Positions 23,649 to 35,986 are shown, counted from the first letter of the stretch. The stretch: 64,000 nt of DNA from Boletus sp. NGJ (GCA_019096195.1 JAGTXK010000073.1:1-64000); one strand, 5' to 3'. Numbers and translations: made by a program. The notes: generated from the sequence alone by a model not told the origin.

Positions 23649-24128
23649 TGTTATAATATTAAATATTTTCAAACTTTTCAAACAACACTTACTTTTCACT
23701 TCTTTGAACTCTTTTCTCATCAAGTCATGTGACTGTGCATGTGACCATGGAAACAATCACATGATATGGTCTAGAATCTATGACATCTTATGACATCATA
23801 CCTCATGTGATCCATGATTCTTTAATCTCCGTCTTTTCCACACAGCTCTATTAATTTCTGTCTTACCATACTTAGTAGTTTATCACACACACAGCATGGT
23901 CTGTACATCATCCCTGTACATATATAAAGTAGTACTTTGATGACTAGAATCCCCAGTCTAATCCACTTGTATTCTTCCTCTAACAACTCATTGCCTGGAC
24001 TATTTTGTCCTTGTAGGTTGGGAATAGAATAGTATGGACAATGACTCCCCACCTCATCTGTTGAGCCAGGACACATGTAGCCTGCAAATAGTTTGAGCCT
24101 TGTGGTGTGTTCTGTCAGGTTCATAACA
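23649..24128 (+). repeat. solo LTR of gypsy family 2, 480 bp
   Basis: TGTTATAATATT..GTTCATAACA. On its element strand (plus) it carries a TATATAAA box near 23929 and the segment AGTCTAATCCA near 23956-23966, the same pair used in the family-2 self-priming arrangement at 27638-27850. Flanks ATAAC and ATAAT agree at four of five bases, consistent with an old target duplication. Confidence 0.75.
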
Positions 24129-24384
24129 ATAATCCATGCACTTACATAGTTACACTAAGTTTATCAACTGACTCACATCTAGCTGAGCTAGATGCTATTT
24201 CATCTAGAAGGTAACTATTCCCCTAGCTTATAGTGTTCTAATCACAGAAGGCAAAGCAAAAGTCTAGGAAAGCCCATTGTTTGTTGTTTTCATTGCTTTC
24301 CCCTGCATAAAAGTCAGTGGTTTGGTTGAAAAATTGAACATCTACCAAAGTGCTCAAAGGCCATTCACCCTATGAAGTTGTGCT

Positions 24385-24535
24385 TGTTATGAAACCTATC
24401 ATTCTCAATGATGAGAATCCACAAGGCTTGGCATATCTTGCAGGCTACATAAGTCCTGGCTCAGGATAAAGGGTACATATGTGGATCTGGTCCAAAGTAC
24501 TCCTTACATCTACAATGGTCTAGGACTGTTAAGAA
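24385..24535 (-). repeat. truncated family-2 LTR
   Basis: TGTTATGAAACCTATC start and about 150 bp of similarity to 21137-21290, after which the match stops. The following 24536-24890 is AT-rich sequence in which I recognise nothing. Confidence 0.6.
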
Positions 24536-25333
24536 CAGACAACTCCAATGCAACTCTGAAGGGCTGGAGTTACTGGAGGGTGTCAGGACTTGGCTTCACC
24601 TTATGTGGTGTGCTCTTGCTCGAGTCTGTTATCCCAGATTTTGAGGATGTAGGAAGATCAGAGATTTAGAGTTGATGTGGTCAAATGTCAAGTTAAGCAG
24701 AGGTCAGAGTGAGTCATTGAGACCTGGATGGAAGACAGGAGAGGTATTTAGAGTTGATATTCAAACTGATTCTATAAAAGTAGTATTGAGGGTTTATATA
24801 TGAAGGTATTACTAATGGAGTTTGTAAGGTGTAATGAGTAAGTAGCTGAGTAAAGAGAACAGAGATGGGACCTCACTGGAGCAGTGTTCCTAAGTGAGAC
24901 AGACACTGGATTGGAGACAGCTATGAAGTGGAACTAGAATAGATGAGGAAGCATAGATTATACTGTATCCCTTCTTGACTTCTTTCTCGATGAATGCCCT
25001 GACTTCTTCCATTTCAATGTCCGAAAGGGGAATAACACATCCTTTCTTTGGAAAGAAGTCTTCTTTAAGATCTATGGTGTGATCCCAATGTTTCCTTAGG
25101 GGTATTCTTTGAGACTCTTGTTTCAAAAAAACATCTAAAAACTCATGATAAGTTAGTGGTACTTTTTTTTAAAGTCCTTCTTCAATAGTATGTAGGTTAA
25201 CTGGGATATAAGAAGAAGATGGTCTGAGTCCCATAACTTTACAGTATGATGTACAGTGAGAAAAAGAGATTGTTTGTTTTACCCAATCGATATTGGGATT
25301 ATGGCGGTAAAGCCAGTCATACCCAATGATCAT

Positions 25334-25654
25334 TCAATGGGTTCCAAGTTTAGATATATAAGCATCAATGACTTTGTAATGTCCTTGTACTTCCACGATC
25401 AGTGTTACCACATGACGAATCAGTCCAATAGCTCCTTCTGATCCATCTGCGTTATGTATCTTAATTGGGTTTCCAATGTTGTAAAAAGAAATACCATGAC
25501 ATGTAACATAGTCCTGGTCAATAAATGTATGCAATGCTCCCAAGTCCAAGAGGGATTTGAACCGGTAATGTGACCACTGTCCATTAACGTCACATGACAC
25601 AACAGTTTCAAGTGAGAATTCACCACCAAATGATAATGTTGATGCTTGGTTCAA
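25334..25654 (-). pseudogene. protease region, gypsy family 2
   Basis: Retropepsin-like stretch with LLDLGALHTFID in the position of the usual DSGA motif and the downstream helix-strand pattern (YNIGNPIKIHNADGS). Part of the broken element at 24890-28123. Confidence 0.65.
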
Positions 25655-25872
25655 TGTGACTTTAGTGGGTTTATAGATATATAGAACAGATTTTTTGTGG
25701 TTTCACAAGGGAATTAAGTACACTTATTTCCGGGCCATGCTTGATTGAGATGCCCTTGCAGATTGTATTGATAATTTACGTAAAACAGAGGATAAATTGG
25801 AGATTGGAAAGTTGCTATCTATACAATTTGTAAAAGAAGAAAATTGTTCCTGCCACTGAGTTCCCTCGACAC

Positions 25873-27048
25873 TCATTGGTGTTGTCCATTTAAAGCTTTG
25901 GCTGCTTGTGCCTTGGCTTCCACTTCAAACTTATCTTTATAGCACACTTCTGCTTCTTCTAAAACATATGCCCTTGATGCTACACTTGGTGCTGCTGTAG
26001 CTATGGGAGGTGGAGGAAGTGGTCGTCCTGAGTAATGTTGGTGGGTTTGGGGTTGGTTAAAAAATGTGGGATACTCATTTTCTCCTGGTTGTTGCTCTAC
26101 ATAAGAGCCTTGGTTCCAATCCAAAAGCATTTGCCTCTGTTGAGGTGGATGAGTATTTCGGTGGAAAGGGTTTGTTGGGCAATTGGGCTTCATGTGCCCA
26201 GGTTTCCCACAGTGGAAATAGGTCCTTGTGTCTTTCGATGGTCCAGCCTGCTGGACACCTATCTCCATTGGGGCACCACAGCCTGGTTGTGTTTCCGTCG
26301 CCATAAACTGAGGACAGTATGGTTGTTGTGGGGGTTGCCCATATGGAGGGGGGAAGGATGATCTTGGAGGATAGCATGAGGTGTTGACAGGCAGTCCATG
26401 CTCTGTCTACATCTGCTCAAATGCTCTGCCAATGACTCAATATGAAATTACCAAGTCCTCATAGTCATAGTTTCATCCTGGGCTATTCAGGCAAAACCTC
26501 TCATAGATCTTGAAATCTACGGTCTTTTTTATAAGGATCATGGCATGATGGTCGTCAATCAGTGCCTCCTTGCATAAGATCTTGAACCTTTGCAGGAACT
26601 GATCTATGGGGTGTCTGTTTTGCTTAAGAGCCTCCAATTTCTTAAGAGACTTGTGGGAGAGAGTGTCAATACAGAAGTGAGCATGGATTTACTCCTGCAT
26701 CTTCTTCCATGTTGGCCAGGCTGCTTCTTCCTTTTCTGGCAACATGTTTCCTTGGGCATCTGTCTCAATCTCAGCTTCTTCATTGAGGTAGTGCTCAAGC
26801 ATCAACTGAGCGAATCCCTCTGCTTTTCCTTTGAGCCGAGACAGAATGGCGATGTTTGGGATCTTGTTGTTTTTCCATTGTTGTGCGTCGACCCAAAGAC
26901 GCAGCTTAACCCACCATACTCGGAAGGTGGAGTGGTTACCATCCCATTTACTGGGATCAATAATCTTTTTAGTGACACTTTCTTTTTCATGTTCCTGAGT
27001 TAGGTCAGCAAGCCTTTTGACGAGATTGTCTACATCCATTCGGGACAT
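25873..27048 (-). pseudogene. gag: gag remains, gypsy family 2
   Basis: Start region MSRMDVDNLVKRLADL is followed by a gag capsid-type segment (PSKWDGNHSTFRVWWVKLRL), then a middle portion in other frames and a C-terminal knuckle region near 26170-26230 (HCGKPGHMKPNC). Gln/Pro-rich tail. Broken into several frames. Confidence 0.7.
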
Positions 27049-27637
27049 ATTTGATTATGGATTTTAGAAGGGATAGAGGTTGAAGGTAGGAGTAATGGAA
27101 TGCAATGCAGTATAGTGCAAAAGCAGATGATGGTCAGAGAGGTCTTTGTTTGTCAGGGTTTGCCTTATAGGTCTTCCTTGGTCATTTTTCTTTCAGTACC
27201 TTACTATCTGGTATCTCACAACCAGGTTCTGGGGTACCTATGTAAGAGTCAAAGTATAGATCATTAAAAATGGTGGGCAAGTCGGAGGGGGAAACTGGAG
27301 TATAACTGTTGTACTATAGACAGGTGTGCATGGAGGAAAGGTGAGATAAATCCCCTTATCGCACTATGTGACATCACAGGTAATCACGCGAACCTGGGTT
27401 CACTATCATAGAATCAGTGTATGCTCAAGTCAGCATTCACTTGAGAAAGGGGGCTAGTGCACTATGCCCGATAGCAACTTTATCCGTATTTATTATGCCA
27501 GATGAGCATATATGACTAGTATTTCAGCAAGTACTATACTTGTCACCGTCAAGTGGTGAATACTTCAGATGTCCCTTCAACGCTGGGCCTGCGTATATAA
27601 TGTCTTCTTAGCTCTGAAGTCCGAGTGTTGTGTATGC

Positions 27638-27648
27638 AGTCTAATCCA
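27638..27648 (-). other. self-priming primer-binding site, gypsy family 2
   Basis: TGGATTAGACT on the element strand, two bases after the 5' LTR. It is the exact reverse complement of AGTCTAATCCA in the LTR (27806-27816), which lies 34 bp after a TATATAAA box (27843-27850). The layout and spacing equal those of family 1, but the sequence is unrelated. Confidence 0.72.
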
Positions 27649-27650
27649 AG

Positions 27651-28123
27651 TGTTATGAACCTTTCGGAACAAACCACAAGGCTTGATGCTTGCAGGCTAC
27701 ACTTGTCCTGGCTCAACGAATGAGGTGGGAAGTCATGTCCATACTATGCCAACCCTACAATGACCAGAGTGGTCAAGGCAATGAGTGGTTGGAGCAGAAT
27801 ACAAATGGATTAGACTAGGGAATCCAGTTATCAAAGTGCTACTTTATATATGTACAGGGATGGTGCACAGACCAAGCTGTGCATGTGATAAATTACTATG
27901 TATAGTAAGATAGAGATTAATAAGATTGTGTGAGAAGAGCAAAAATTAAAAGGTCGTGGATCACATGAGGTATGATGTCATCTGATGTCATAGGTTCTAG
28001 ACCATATCATGTGATTGTTCCCACAGTCACATGCACAGTCACATGACTTGATAAGAAAATAGTTGATGAAATGAGAAAGTAAGTATCAAAGTAAAAAGTT
28101 TGAAAATATTCAATATCATAACA
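27651..28123 (-). repeat. 5' LTR of gypsy family 2, 473 bp
   Basis: TGTTATGAACC..ATCATAACA on the plus strand. It contains the TATA box and complementary segment described for the primer site. Confidence 0.75.
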
Positions 28124-28139
28124 ATATTGTACATGGCAT

Positions 28140-29030
28140 CTTAAATATGCTACTTCTTGTTGAATCATGGACAAGTGCATTGGAACATGGTAAAAAGAAT
28201 TTACCACTATCTATTGGGTACAAAACATTTATGGCTAATCTATGTATGGTGGATTTAGAGAAGAAATGGCACTGGCAGGATACACAGATGCTGATAGCAG
28301 CATCACCAAGGATCAACATGCCATCTCAGACTATGCCTTCCTCATCAATGGTGGTGCTGTGTTATGGAGCTCGAAATGACAGGAAATCATTTTGCTTTCT
28401 ACCATGAAGAGCAAGTATGTTGGTGCCACCCATGCTGCCAAAGAAGTGCTGTGGCTTCACACCCTTATTTCCTTCCTTTTTGACCCATTAATTGAATCTA
28501 CAACTCTCTTTTCAGACAATCAGTCTGCCATTGCCCTTGTGAAAGATCACCAATATCATGCATGCACTAAACATATTGATATCCATTTCCATTTTATCTG
28601 ATGGATTATTGATGATGGCAAGCTACATCTCATCTTCTGTCCCACCAGCAACATGGTTGTGGATGTGTTTATAAAAGCACTGCCCTCTCTGAAGGTCAAG
28701 CATTTTGCTGCAGAACTTGGACTGCATGCAGCTGGAGGAGGAGTGTTGGAATACAAGCATGTGCACAGTTGCAGCAATCAGGCCAATATTACTTCATGAC
28801 TGGTATATTAGAACATGTAGGCTTTTTGTTATTTTCTTGGGTACCTTGGATACCTGGGCAGGTAGTACACTATACCACCCCATGTTCCCCTTTTCCCAAC
28901 ACACATATATAGAGTATCTATTAAGTGTTACTCCCCTCAGTCTGTTGTACTGCATGACAACTAGAGTCTTGTCCCAGCTGCCATGCTTTCATTCTATATC
29001 CACCATCTTGTTCCATTAGATGCAGGTCTT
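28140..29030 (+). mobile_element. Ty1/copia fragment: RNase H end of pol plus LTR
   Basis: The plus-strand text reads as the C-terminal RNase H of a copia element: GYTDADSSITKDQHA near 28272-28320, LSTMKSKYVGATHAAKEVLW near 28392-28455, SDNQSAIALVKDHQYHA near 28512-28565 and a final segment matching the usual VADTFTKALP..HFAAELGL pattern. A purine-rich run and TGTTGGAATAC near 28742 mark the probable start of the 3' LTR, which extends to about 29030. Everything upstream of the RNase H is missing. Several breaks. Confidence 0.8.
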
Positions 29031-30629
29031 TGTGTTGCCTAAGTGCATGTTATATTCAAGCTCCCACCCCATCTCAGGGATTATCCTGAACCCCTTGTTT
29101 ATATATACTAGTTCAAGCCATTGCACCACTTGGGTGACAACATCAACATGTTCCATGTCTCTCATTCAACCTGAAACAGATGGTCTAATGTATTAATTGT
29201 CCCAGTCTCCCATCTTGTTCAGCTATGCCATCTAATTTCTAGGTTTTCAAATGGGGCTGTCAATCAGCTCTGAAATCATACCAAGATAATCTTCCTAGCC
29301 AATACCCTCTATTTGAATAGATACATTGATTCTTGTATATTTGAACTATATAGAGTTCATGAAAGGAACAACCAATGAACTAAAGGGTGAAGCCTAGACC
29401 TGATATTCCAAGTGTTGCCAACTAAGACAATGTGCAAGAAAGTGAGAGGCAATATTAAGACTAAAGGAAACATGGTACTCTACTGGCTACTTATATACTA
29501 CCAGTAGTGGTGCACAGACTGCGCTATGCTATGACATCATAGGAATGAGGAAATGTTAGTGTCTAATAGCAAAAGAAATGTGAGTGGGAATGAGATGTGT
29601 GTGATGCACATGTAAGTGAAAGGTAGTTCATGGCATTCTGGAACATGGCTACATTGTGATATATCAGAGGAATCATTAGATAGGAATGCAAAGATGAAAT
29701 GAAAAGGAAATGAAAGAGGAACACTTAAGGCGTTGCATAGATTGATCACTAGATCTGATATTGAGATAGGGAGATGGATTAGATCTTGTCTAATGTACAG
29801 TATCTATGGTGGGTTTAATAAATAATCTTGTAATGGTATTGTGAGATAGTGTCAGTGATCTATAGTGTGAGCTGAGAATCGGTGGATCAAAAGAAGGGTT
29901 GCCATGAGGCAAGTCCTATCAGTTGGGTGATCTGGAGGCAAGCTCCTGATTAGTATCCTTGTGTGGATACCAAGCACTGCATCAGGTATGTCCATGGATA
30001 AGGGCATAGTTTAGAGGTGTGTGGGCCTGTACTTGTGGCAGTGAACACTGGAGTTAGCTATAAGGCTACTTGGTATTGTATTGTAGGGCAGATACAATGG
30101 GAGTACTGCTAATGAAAGTGTACATGGATATGGTTGATGGTATGGCATATTGTATGATGAAGGATACAATGAGGAGTACAAGGATATAAATGCTAGAGTG
30201 GTATACAATATAGATGCAGTATCATATAGGGACTAGGTTGTATATTTGTATATATAGCAAGGATGGAGTTTGGTTGGTGGTAGGCAAAGGTATCATCTAT
30301 GGATAGTGCAAAAGTATAGAGAGGGTAGTGATAAATAATGGATATCACGTGTGAATGTTTCAGTTCACCAACAATATGATGGGTTGGATCATGATGCCTA
30401 GTTGCTTTGTCTCTTTACTCATGTGGTGAAGGGCTGTGATGGGAGGTTGGAAGGTAAGTAACCACCAACTGGTGAGTCATCCAATACTAATCCTTCAAAA
30501 CAGTATCAACTGCATGATTACTTCCTTGGACATCAACATTCAGTTCCTGCATGAATTACTCCAAACAAATGAAATCAACATTGAGTTCCTATGCAAGTGT
30601 ACACTGCTTCATCAAGTCTCAGCAATAAG
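29031..30629 (+). other. AT-rich, CpG-poor interval without a supported gene
   Basis: No intact gene is seen. Near 29310-29380 a short stretch reads like TLYLNRYIDSCIFELYRVHERNN, similar to YLNRYIDFQTFEQYRIY near 20440-20490. A second decayed copy of the same transposon-linked protein is therefore possible. The rest is low-complexity AT-rich DNA. Confidence 0.3.
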
Positions 30630-30838
30630 AACACTGTAGTCTGTATAGCATGGCAGGGCCCAATGTCACTATGATAGTCAATATAGTAATGTATAGTTCT
30701 CCTGACACTATATATGCCAATTGAATAATTGAAAGTACTACTGTAGTCTACTTTGTCAACAGTAGTCATAAGTCAACAATAGAGTACTACATTGGCAACT
30801 ATATAATGCTATGCACTACAGCCATCACCTTTTTTTTT
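30630..30838 (+). repeat. short dispersed T-tailed repeat, copy 2
   Basis: Shares with 20937-21128 the motifs CTGTAGTCT, TACTACTGTAGTCTAC, GAGTACTAC and CACTACAGCC and a terminal T run. It abuts the 3' end of the hAT transposase remains. Confidence 0.45.
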
Positions 30839-30839
30839 C

Positions 30840-33800
30840 TAATGTGGTCTCCACCAATACTGACAACTCTTGTCAAAACAAGAACTTGGATCTTGATGCA
30901 AATTTCTGGAATTGAAGTGCTTTGATGATGTCAGCCTTGAGACTCTTACATCACTTGCTAATTGTAATTTCTGCAGATAAGAATGTGTGCTTGAATGAAA
31001 TGGAACTTGACATGATAGAGAGAAAGTTGTGTGTGAGCAACCCCTGGACCAGATACTGTATGGAATTGATGCCCCACCACTGGACAATGGAAAGGCTGCC
31101 AAGGATGTCCTGCATGTTGAGATATTCATGGAAGCCACACAACCATGGCCTTGAGGGATCTTCTAATTGCCAGCTCTTACTTGTAGTTACCTAGTCACCT
31201 TCACTATCACTGTCACTGTCATCATTGTCCATTAGCTCATTTGAGAGTGCTTGGACTTTCAGGTTTTGACACATGATGCTAGGGTGCATCTAACTCTTAG
31301 CTTGAGGTGTTTCTCTAACATTGTCATACATGGTGTGGTAATGTTCCTCATACTTGTGTTTATTAGCTCATTATTCAATCATGTATAGTGTAATAACACA
31401 TGATGGCCTTGGCATAATGTATAGCATCAGTGTAAAGCTCTTCACTCCAACTTGCATAGATGTAGTTCAGTTTTTAATTCAGGTCAAGTACTACAATCAT
31501 ATGTTAGACACATAGTAAATGACAATTGAAGACTCACTCATAGCAATGATATATGCATTAGAATTTGATGTACAGTCATAGTATGTTGATAATTTCTTGA
31601 GTCCAGCCTTGAGCACATTGCTAAACTTGATATACAGTATTTCTTGCTGGTTGCATGTGCAGACCACACTTTGTGGAGTGCTTCAAGTGCTGGCAGAGCA
31701 GTGTGGAGAGTGGGGATGTGTTCACTTGAGAATGCATGTTGAGCATTTTCAGCATATTTAGGGAGCAGTAGTAAGTCTTTGTCACTAAGGGTTATAATGT
31801 TGTATAGTACATAATGCTAGTAGCATTAAGGTTTGCTAGATGCAATTCCACTTAGCATTATTTAGCTGTAGCTCATAGATTTTGTGGTGTTTCTCACTGT
31901 CCTACTTCTGTGCACCAAGACATGCTACAAATGCATTCACCTCCTATAACTCGTTAGTGATGTGAACAAGGTGGTGCAGACCTCTTATCTCTTTCAGGTC
32001 TAGTGCATGATGAAGCATGACAAATGTTGATGACCACTGCACCTTCATGTTGAGCAGGAGATGCAATGGGCGGATGCATGTTTGAATGCTTTTGAACATT
32101 TTCTTGCATTTTGCTGATGACCATGCCTATAAACCATCATATGAAATAAAAAATCTGGATTCAGTTGTGCTTACCTTGACAGTAATGGCACAGATAATGC
32201 CAATGACATCACAATCATCTCTACCAGCAGTAGAGACTACTATAGATCTGCCTTAGGTGTGGTAGGATTGTAGTGTTTTGATGTGCTCATGGTCTTCATG
32301 AACACCTGGGCAACAAGATTGATTACATGTGCCATACAACTATAACAAGTAAATCAGTCAATGTCAACAATGATGGTGTTGAGATTAGGACAGCTTACCA
32401 TAATCAATGGTTTTGAGTGTTGAACATCTATTCCATTTCAGCAGAAATGAGCTGCCTGAGTTCATCCATCATAGTTTTTGTTGTTGCTTGCATTGTCACA
32501 TGTTACATAGCCAATCTAGTATGTAAATACATTAGTATAGTGTGAATATATACTAATTCCATACCTTGTGTGTTACACTGGCATGTTTAGCTATCTTGTA
32601 GAGCACTTGTCCAAGGTGAACTCCATCATGACCATGGTTGACTTGAATAAAGCCCAGAAGTCCTATTTGAAGGGTCCATTCATGTAGTGAGGATTCTTCA
32701 ATCCATGACATGGTAACCATGAAGTACATGTCAACATTCAATGCTTGGCAAGCATCACATGTCAGGTTGACATGCCCTTGAATGGCTTTACTTTATTGCA
32801 TCATGTATCATTAATAAATCCTATAATGTCATTTATAACACTCATTGAAATCATTTGACCAATGTTTTTCATATTCTCCTGGAAACAGGCAATAATAGCA
32901 TGGCAGTTTATCTTGCAACTTGGTATATTGATTCCATTTGTACTGGTGTGGGTGATAAGCTGCAGTATGAGGGATGTTCCATAGCAGAGAGAGGCTATAT
33001 ATGTATGATCAGTAGGATCATGTATCAAAGCCATGACATTCACCTGATCAGTGTCAATAATCCAGCTGATCAGAGTGTCCCACAATGCCAGATCCAAGTA
33101 TTGGATGACCTGCTCCTTGGCTACCAGATGCATATTAAGTAATGCTTGCCTGCTGAGCTCAGATTTTCCAGACATGCTGGCTTCATGAGTCATCTCACAA
33201 CATCATTTAGCATCTTCAGGTAGCATTGAAGTGAATCCATTGTTGGCTGCCCATTTTTGATATTTGACCAGATGAATCACTTGCTGGTGGCACTGCAATG
33301 TTGTCACCTCATTAATGAAGGAAACTGATTTCTTCTGTAGCTTACTAGAGTATTGTGAGTAAATAAAAAAGAAAGAAAAATGTAGAATGTATAAACAAGC
33401 ACTACAATCTTGGTATTTTTTATCATTTTTCAGGTATGGCAAGGAAAAGAATGCCTCAATGTCTTGCATGTAGTCACCTCATGCCTTTTTGATGGGCCCA
33501 TCAACATTAGCAATGTGAATGTATTGAACAAAGCCCCTATTGAACTCAGTGTTGACATCAATCACATTAACTATGTCTGATGGAGTAACAGCACCATCAG
33601 CACAGCCTTTGCCTGGTATTAGATTGAGCAAGTAGTGTTAAATAGTAAATCTGAAACACTTACCTTTCGAAGCCCTTTTTTTAGGTTGACTCTCTGGGTC
33701 TGACTCTCTCTCAGTGGTGCTTGAAAGGGTGTAAATTTCAGTTACCTCGTGTTTTTCAGTGTGTGGAGACTATGTGATCAGTGTGCATGCTGCCTTTGCT

Positions 33801-34182
33801 TGCTGGCAGTGGGAAGCAAGCTCCAGCTCTGTGTCGTTATTCATGCATGTCATATGTGCCAATGGAGCAGGCATACATTTTGGCCAGTGCAGCTATTCTG
33901 CATCAGAACAAGGCATAGTCAGTGGTGGTTTAATGGAATGATCAGATTGGTGAGTAAGATGAAATCTTAAAATTTATGTCAACATACTTTTAATAGGAAA
34001 TTAGATTTTGCCAGGGGAGGATTTTGGGCTTCTAGGGCTTTGACAGTTTGACCTGGCTTGGCCTTGGCTTTTCAAAACAATAGGCTGGGCCATCTTAGGG
34101 GCTTGGAAGTGGCTTATGGCTTGGCTTGGCCCAGCCTGAGAGGGCTCAGCTTTACTAGCTTTGTGGCTTCAGACCGGGCCAG
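30840..34182 (-). mobile_element. decayed hAT transposon
   Basis: Minus-strand hAT transposase remains in family order. N-terminal part near 33700-33960 (DTELELASHCQQAKAACT); post-BED segment at 33203-33469 (AFFSLPYLKNDKKY, then YQKWAANNGFTSMLPED); catalytic-domain text near 32553-32741 (WTLQIGLLGF); CDNASNN near 32476-32502; AHVINLVAQVF near 32300-32330. The C-terminal hATC dimerisation region is at 30951-31142 (WWGINSIQY, then FLSIMSSSISFKHTFLSAEITISK). Many stops and frame changes make it inactive. The right flank (about 34030-34182) has repeated GGCTTGG/GGCCCAGCC motifs typical of hAT subterminal repeats. The outer right end is obscured by the LTR inserted at 34183. Terminal inverted repeats and the 8-bp duplication were not identified. 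Confidence 0.8.
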
Positions 34183-35028
34183 TGTTACAGTTACAGGAGG
34201 GGGTACATCTTTTTCTCTCCCTTCACCCCCCATAGGACTGTGGGACAACTTATTCTTTGACTCAGACCAGAGATTCCCCCATGACATCAACTCAGGCATT
34301 GCCCCATCTGGAACTCCCTTTCTAGGAAGTTATCTGTTTGGTTTGGACACTGCCTTCCAATTTCATTGATACATGTATTTCACCTCCTTTAATCTGATCA
34401 TAGACATTGCCTCCTCGGCTGTGCTCTCTCGCGCACAGCCTAGTATTCCAACCTACCATTTGACTGATGCCTTGATCCATTATGGTAATCTTCTGTCTGC
34501 AACTTACGATTCCCATATATGATACGAAGCCTGCCCTAGATGGACAGGGCCTATATATAGGGATGCTGGCCCTTCATGTAACTCTAACCTAGATCTACAC
34601 AACTTTCCATGTAATCTACCAGCTTCTCCAGCTCACAGTTCCACTTCACCTCAGAAGCCTGCTCCTACTCTGAAGGTGATTGCCCTTGTGCTTGTGATCA
34701 TCTTCCTTATCACTTTGCACTTGTGTGGCCTCATTGCCATCCAAACCTGCTTCTAAAAGCTTCAGCAACACCAACGCCAACAGAGGTTGGCCCGTGTAAG
34801 CCTGGGACTCCACCACCGGCACTAGGCCATGTAAGCTCAGGACACTTGGTCACTGGCCTCCACATTCCAGTCTGCCCTTCCTTCTTGGAGGATTGTGCCA
34901 CTGTGGTAAATCCAAGACTTCACCATTGGTCATAGAGGCAACTAGGACACTCTACGTAAAGATAGTAGTCGGTTCCCAGTCTGAGGAACCATTGGGCCTC
35001 AGGAGGTATTTTCCCCTCAAGTCCTGCT
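34183..35028 (+). repeat. older family-1 LTR, truncated
   Basis: Starts TGTTACAGTTACAGG and follows the family-1 LTR (TATATA region near 34551, CTAACCTAGATCTACAC near 34585) until CCCCTCAAGTCCTGCT. It then ends abruptly where the 5' LTR of element D begins. CpG-poor and clearly older than D. Confidence 0.82.
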
Positions 35029-35986
35029 TGTACGGTTACCGAAGGGGGTACCTCTTTTCCCCTTCCTTCTCCCCCCGTAGGACTATGGGACGACCTCTTC
35101 TTCGACTCTGACCAGGGATTCCCCTGGGATTCCCCCGCGACACCCACCCAGGCATCGCCCCATCCGGAACTACCTTTCTAGGAAGTTACTCGTAACTTCC
35201 TTTTTAGGAACCTACCCGTTTGGTATGGACACCGCCTCTCTATTTCACTGATACATGCCTTCTTCCTTCTTGATCCGATCATAGACATTGCCTCCTCGGC
35301 TATGCTCTCTCGCGCATAGCCCAGTATTCCTACCTTCCCATTCTCGATTCATGCCTTGATCCACTTATAGTAATCTCTTCGTCTGCGACTAGATATTACT
35401 ATATTCGTCACGAAGCCTGCCCTAGAGGGGTAAGGCCTATAAATAGGGACGCGGGCCCTTCATGTAACTCTAACCTAGATCTACACATCCTTCCCGTGTA
35501 ATCTACTCGCTTCTCCCGCTAAAGGTTCCACTTCACCTCAGAAGCCTTCTCCCGCGCTCTGGAGGTGCTCGCCCTCGTGCTCGTGATCATCCTTCCTCAT
35601 CACTTCGCACTTGTGCGCCGTCGTTGCCGTAACCGGCTTCTAAAGCTTCGGCAACTCCAACGACCAACAGGGGTTGGTCGTCGTCGGTCAGGACTCCGCC
35701 ACTGACCCAGTAAGACCGGGACTCCGCCACCGGCAACCCAGCAAGACCGGGACTCCGCCACCGGCACCAGTAGACCGGGACCCGCCACCGGCATCAAGAC
35801 CCGAGACTCCGCCATCGGTCGTAGAGGGATAACAGAGGCACTCTACGTAAAGCTAGCAGTGGTCCCCAGTCAGAGGGTATTTGGGCCTCTGGAGGTTAAG
35901 TAATCTTCCTCAAGTCCTGCTAGTCCGGTAATCCAACAGGTGTTGGGATTATACGGGAACGTGTCACATTGTTACCCGGCGTAACA
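35029..35986 (+). repeat. 5' LTR of copy D, 958 bp
   Basis: Opens TGTACGGTTACC and ends CCCGGCGTAACA. Contains TATAAATA at 35438-35445. A short tandem repeat of about 30 bp built on GACTCCGCCACCGGCA lies at about 35690-35815. Its copy number differs from the 3' LTR and explains part of the length difference. Confidence 0.92.
35438..35445 (+). promoter_or_regulatory. LTR TATA box of copy D
   Basis: TATAAATA, conserved in all family-1 LTRs here. Transcription would be expected to start about 30 bp downstream, at or just before TAACCTAGATCT (35471-35482), which is the primer-site complement. Confidence 0.65.

Larger units (their letters stand above)
24890..28123 (-). mobile_element. Ty3/gypsy fragment, family 2, broken
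   Basis: Minus-strand gypsy element of a family distinct from A/C/D. In element order: 5' LTR (27651-28123), primer site (27638-27648), gag (about 25873-27048), protease region (25334-25654) and the start of the reverse transcriptase region (24890-25126). The rest of pol is absent, and only a truncated LTR piece lies further left (24385-24535). At least ten breaks; CpG is low. It is an old, incomplete copy. Confidence 0.8.

Noticed and set aside
8406-35028. Inversion of the segment between copies A and D by recombination
   Set aside because: If so, flank pentamers should match after reverse complementing (TTTCT at A versus CCAAC at D). They do not.
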